Origin: Gnetum montanum
Taxonomy: Eukaryota > Streptophyta > Gnetopsida > Gnetales > Gnetaceae
Direction: 5' to 3'
Length of the DNA stretch: 20,157 nucleotides
NCBI GenBank assembly: GCA_015680685.1
Contig: MNCI01021041.1
Coordinates: 356,876-377,032, forward strand
Shown: in pieces, positions 16,880 through 20,157 of the stretch
Numbering within the stretch: position 1 is the first letter of the stretch
Layout of the letters: the number at the start of each line of letters is the position of its first letter
Made by a program: the position numbers and the translations under genes
Notes under the pieces: model-generated
The model's input: only the letters and a program-made list of their open reading frames with translations
Database searches by the model: none
Told to the model about the DNA's origin: nothing

Positions 16880-17672
16880 TGATGAGCGTTGAGGTACCCC
16901 TACGCTCAACTATACGAATACGAGCATTCACGCATGATCCGGTCGAACTCCGTGGAAAGGCTAGTTGTGGTATCTAGATAGTTACACGTTGATCACAGTT
17001 CACTGTCTTCCCACCTGGACTAGTATTTGCTTTGTCACATATGGTTTGGTCCAGAGTGAGGCATATGATGTGATCCTAAACTACTACTACTCCTAGAGAC
17101 AATGGAGAATAATATTGATTAAACTAATGAGTAATAGGAAATGCAGTCTAAGCTCGTGCACATCTTGGACCTCATGCACGACTACTACTGGGATTACCAA
17201 GCGAAGATCCTAGGTACGCTGCTGGGTTACCAAGTAGTCACACTTAAATGCTCGTGATTAAGTCGTACTCATTCTGCATTTAACAACAGGAATAGTAAAT
17301 GATGATAAAGAAATATTAACTAAGAAAATAATAAATAACAATAACAATTAACAATAATAATTAAACAATTAAACTAAGTGAATTCTGCAATGATGAAGTA
17401 ATCTCGATCTTTATTTCTGATCATATGCGTGTCCAAGTACGTCACACTCGAATAAAGGTGTCATACAATTACAAGCATCACACTGTGGGCATGCACTTGG
17501 GAAAATAATCTAACTCCTACGGAAAAAAATGCAAGGGCTTCGCTACAACTACTCGAAGCTTGCCTAATTGAGGCGAAAGGTCCTCTTTTTTATAGGTCGG
17601 GATAGGCAGCTGCGTTGATGGGGCCCCGTATACGCGGCCTAGTCAATGCATCGACTATATAGCGCTTCATCA
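16880..17672 (-). repeat. 5' LTR of element B
   Basis: The 793-bp LTR has sense termini TGATGAAGCG...CGCTCATCA. AATAAA is at 17415-17410 and a degenerate TATA at 17595-17584. It aligns with 12000-12860 throughout, apart from two gaps of about 35 bp (near 17153 and 17617). The weakened TATA suggests this copy is no longer a good promoter. Confidence 0.95.
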
Positions 17673-17677
17673 AGTGT
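17673..17677. repeat. Target-site duplication of element B, right copy
   Basis: agtgt, an exact match to 11995-11999. The empty site would read ...aaattcttg-agtgt-agaggccaaat.... Confidence 0.93.
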
Positions 17678-17967
17678 AGAGGCCAAATCCTTAAGCACCA
17701 CCATATTGAAAGAGCACTAGTGTGGTGTAATTTAAAAGTGACAATAATCTAGGGTTGATGAAAATACTATTACTTAACTTTTAGTTTGACTATTGTTTAC
17801 ACTTGTTATGTCTATAAAACTAAGCTCTCATCATGGAAGTAAGTTATGGATAAGACCCCATTCATGGGTGATGTTGATGGAAACATCAAGCCCCAACCAA
17901 ACCAACAAAGAACTTATTTCTAAACATCAAGTGTTCCACCAATTTTTTTACTTAATATATATTATGT
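17678..17967. other. Right flank of element B, nothing recognised
   Basis: AT-rich sequence that before B inserted was continuous with 11994 and leftward. No open frame with recognisable motifs. Confidence 0.5.
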
Positions 17968-18046
17968 TGTGTGTGTGTGTGTCTGTGTGTATGTGTGTGT
18001 GTGTGTGTGTGTGTCTGTGTGTATGTGTGTGTGTGTGTGTGTGTGT
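17968..18046. repeat. Compound (TG)n microsatellite with 32-bp higher-order period
   Basis: A TG/GT array is interrupted by tctgtgtgtatg at 17982 and again at 18014. The imperfect block has therefore been duplicated with a 32-bp period. The Val/Cys-rich frame read through it is an artefact. Confidence 0.95.
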
Positions 18047-18281
18047 ATAAACCTATGTGTGTATAGTACATAATAACTATGATTAATTTTAAATGTAAAC
18101 TTAATATTCTATACATTTAGAAATACACTTAAAGAAGTTAATTCAATGCTTCAAGGATTTTAAAAAAAGAGACATAAATAGACCAAGGTACTATTTTGTA
18201 GTCCCTCAATACATACATTAACAAATTTAATTACAAGATTCTTAGTGATTTTAGACAAGAAGAATTAAACTAATTATCATT

Positions 18282-18282
18282 G

Positions 18283-18315
<33 letters not shown>
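18282..18315. repeat. (TTA)n microsatellite
   Basis: About eleven trinucleotide units, starting with two ttg variants. It gives rise to an artificial poly-Leu run in the + strand frame 18280-18684. Confidence 0.95.
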
Positions 18316-18316
<1 letters not shown>

Positions 18317-18549
18317 AAGAAAGAACTCTAGCTTTGCACCATCATTATGGACTTAAAGATAATTACAACAAATCATTAAGAATTGAGAACTTAGAAGCAG
18401 GGTTGAATAAGAATAAGTTCCCTAAAATTAAAATTTCACCAACACATGAACACACCAAATTTTACATGGTTCCCCAACTTGGGTATGTCCACACTTGGAG
18501 TGTAGAATCTATGCACACCTCCAGACTTTGTTTCTTCAAAAAATGTGGT

Positions 18550-18760
18550 TTGAAGGATATCACAACCTTTACAAGATTTGAGCTTTTCTATAGAGAGTTT
18601 TGTTGCTATGAAATTTCTCAATCCTACAAGGTTCCAACAAGCTCAAGATGTAGTTTCAAGGATCCCACAACCTTTACAAATTGAGCTCTACTCTAGATTG
18701 TTTTGATGTTGCACAAACACTTAATCCCACAGGATCCCAACAAGATCAATGATGATGCCT
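18550..18760. repeat. Diverged tandem pair, about 104-bp unit
   Basis: Unit 1 (18550-18655) and unit 2 (18656-18760) share 'caaggat.ccacaacctttacaa.attgagct' near the start and 'caatcc.aca.gg.tcccaacaag.tcaa' near the end. A third, partial match ('aaccctacaaggcaa') follows at about 18779. Confidence 0.7.
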
Positions 18761-19047
18761 TCTCCTAAGAAGCACATCAACCCTACAAGGCAATGCGAGA
18801 GAAAAAAAATTGCAAGGAAAGAATGTAACTTGATTATAGGTCATTGTACTTTGAAGCACAATACATTAACCAATCAAACAAATGATTTTACAAATGAAGT
18901 ACACAAGTACAATTACAATGATTTCTTTGATAGTGATAGTTCATGCACAACACTTTGACTATAACCAAGAGAATGAAGTCTTCTTATGGCCTCAGAGTTG
19001 TCAAAATCACCTTGGAATTTATGCAACAGCTATTCAATGGCTAGTGT

Positions 19048-19236
19048 AGATGTCTCCTTTGCTATTGGGACATCTTACTTAAAATGACTTCAATTCTAGG
19101 GATATGTCTCTTCTACAATTAGGAAATCTCTATGGAGATGTCTTCTTCTGATAGGAGACATCTCCTCTTTTTGGGAGTTATCTTCTTTGCATGTGCTCCA
19201 CTTTGGCCAAGACGTCTTCTACTTCTAGGAGACATC
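19048..19236. repeat. Four imperfect copies of a hairpin motif (gatgtct...agacatct)
   Basis: Copies lie near 19048, 19100, 19134 and 19208. The best is ggagatgtct (19134-19143) and agacatctcc (19156-19165), a perfect 10-bp inverted repeat around a 12-nt loop. The others keep a 'gatgtct/gacgtct' left half and a 'gacatct' or similar right half. Confidence 0.65.
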
Positions 19237-19507
19237 TTCTTAGCTTTTGAACTTTGATTCCTAAAGCTTCCTCTTGTTGATTTATCTTCTTCCCAATCTT
19301 TAAATCATCTTCATCTAATTCATAGCCTTCAACTTTATCCATGCTCCCTTGATTTCTTGTAGTTTTCACTCTAAGATCTCTTTGTAGATGTCATTCTTTA
19401 AGCTGTTCTTCCTGCTTTGCAAAAACATCACATTCCACAACATTCTATGTTCTCCATTTTTCTTAAGGTTTTGACATACCAAAAGGTCAACAATCTTCCC
19501 CTTTTGG

Positions 19508-20061
19508 TGATGTTTAAAACTTAAAAAAATGGGTTAGTGGTCTCTAGAATTCATCAAGTCACATATTTTCAACACTTGTCATTATCATATTTACAATCAC
19601 TATCATCATATCATAGGAATCCCAACTTCTTCCCCTTTTTGGACATCCTAAAAAATCAATGGAGCAATGTTATAAGATAGATTAAGAGACTTCATGAGAT
19701 AAAAAATGGACTTTTATTTTCAAAATTTCATAATGAATACTTGAGGACTTGAGTATACTATGAATATATCTATAAACATGTTTGCAAAGGAAGAATAAAT
19801 AATTAAAAAGTACACATCACTTAGCATTTATAGTATAGGATTGATGATGATAAATAAATTAAGTTGTGCCCCTTCTAGTTCACATAGAAGGTTATAAATA
19901 ATGAGGTACAAGCCTTTTAGTTCATATCCAAAGATTGAAATTTTAGCATTGAAAATCATATAACCTATCTTTGAGTCAATAAGCCATTAGTAATAAATTA
20001 CCAATATCTCATAGTTTTTAATCATCTAGTATCCTCATACTTTTGAAATATCATGATATGG
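19508..20061. other. AT-rich DNA, nothing firm
   Basis: Near 19620-19650 the - strand reads GGATGTCCAAAAAGGGGAAG, another G-rich patch that fits the spacer before a Copia polypurine tract. A weak repeat 'cttctagttcacatagaaggtt' / 'ttttagttcatatccaaagatt' lies near 19870-19940. A 12-bp palindrome, atatcatgatat, lies at 20048-20059, just before element D. Confidence 0.4.
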
Positions 20062-20157
20062 TGATGAGACGCGACTTGCACTAGGCCGCGATATCACGTA
20101 CGCGATATTGCGGCCGCCGCAATATCGCATCCCATGCAATATCGCGTACGCGATATC
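20062..20157 (+). mobile_element. Element D: start of a GATATC-type LTR, cut by window end
   Basis: tgatgagacgcga at 20062 matches the sense start of element A's LTRs (TGATGGGACGCGA). The following 90 bp are the same kind of CpG-rich GATATC palindrome array. The orientation is +, opposite to A and B. It contains a near-perfect hairpin, gcgatattgcgg-ccg-ccgcaatatcgc (20102-20128), and an 18-bp perfect palindrome (20139-20156). Its array shows fewer CpG losses than the other copies, so D may be younger. Confidence 0.75.

Larger units (their letters stand above)
12000..17672 (-). mobile_element. Element B: complete but non-autonomous gag-only LTR retrotransposon
   Basis: The element is 5673 bp and flanked by agtgt on both sides. 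Read right to left it has 5' LTR 16880-17672, PBS 16861-16878, leader, broken gag 16737-14742, A-rich tract, non-coding 3' region, polypurine tract and 3' LTR 12000-12860. It has the same plan as element A but lacks the protease section and about 700 nt of the N-terminal gag region. No pol was found. The two LTRs remain easy to align and differ by substitutions plus two deletions of about 35 bp each in the right LTR. Confidence 0.96.
18431..19492 (-). repeat. Probable decayed Copia-type LTR
   Basis: On the - strand, CCAAAAGGGGAAGAT (19507-19493) is followed by TGTTGACCTTTTGG. A purine-rich tract running into TGTTGA is a common polypurine tract/3' LTR junction in plant Ty1/copia elements. About 1 kb further on, aaattttacatggttccccaa...tatgtccacac (18457-18493) resembles a motif I recall as widespread in plant repeats ('tttacgtggttc'). 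No second LTR or pol is visible. The left edge is a guess, and the assignment rests on remembered motifs. Confidence 0.35.

Noticed and set aside
17793-18050. Frame ending in Cys/Val repeats
   Set aside because: Produced by the TG microsatellite.
18280-18684. 134-codon + strand frame beginning with poly-Leu
   Set aside because: The start comes from the TTA microsatellite and the rest reads across a tandem non-coding repeat. No motif or codon signal.
19178-19369. 63-codon charged - strand frame
   Set aside because: It lies inside the probable LTR and the hairpin repeats. No family recognised and no neighbouring exon.

Overview
The window looks like nuclear DNA from a seed plant with a large, repeat-filled genome. 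It is AT-rich. Its recognisable content is nested or decayed LTR retrotransposons, tRNA-derived SINE-like pieces, microsatellites and one decayed host gene fragment. I find no intact protein-coding gene, no bacterial features and no CRISPR. The primer-binding sites match the 3' end of plant tRNA-Asp, the Gag is of the Athila/Tat kind (Ty3/gypsy), and the gene relic resembles plant HMG-CoA reductase. Angiosperm versus gymnosperm cannot be decided from this sequence.

Layout. 1-498: terminal part of an LTR (element C, + strand). It abuts, head to head, the truncated outer end of element A. 499-7554: element A (- strand), with 3' LTR 499-1278, a non-coding 3' region, an A-rich minisatellite, a broken gag-pro gene read from about 6611 down to 3281, a tRNA-Asp PBS at 6738-6755 and 5' LTR 6757-7554. 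7555-11994: old AT-rich DNA holding a very decayed LTR of the same superfamily (about 7800-8525), two tRNA-derived SINE-like repeats, a 300-bp tandem duplication and an HMG-CoA reductase pseudogene (about 11185-11666, -). 12000-17672: element B (- strand), complete from LTR to LTR with a perfect 5-bp target duplication (agtgt) and a broken gag only. 17678-20061: the far side of B's insertion site, with GT and TTA microsatellites, a probable decayed Copia-type LTR, a 104-bp tandem pair and repeated hairpin motifs. 20062-20157: the first 96 bp of another LTR (element D, +), cut by the window end.

How the parts relate. A, B, C, D and the relic belong to one LTR superfamily (termini TGATG...CATCA, shared U5, poly(A) signal and TATA arrangement). 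No reverse transcriptase, RNase H or integrase was recognised in A or B. They look like non-autonomous gag or gag-pro derivatives that would need enzymes from an autonomous relative. Their U3 promoters come in two types: a dense array of CGATATCG-type palindromes (A, D, probably the relic) and a different CpG-containing block (B). Stops, PBS mismatches and HMGR substitutions are mostly C-to-T or G-to-A changes, as expected for long-methylated, silenced DNA.

All family assignments come from motif recognition by eye. No database search was run.
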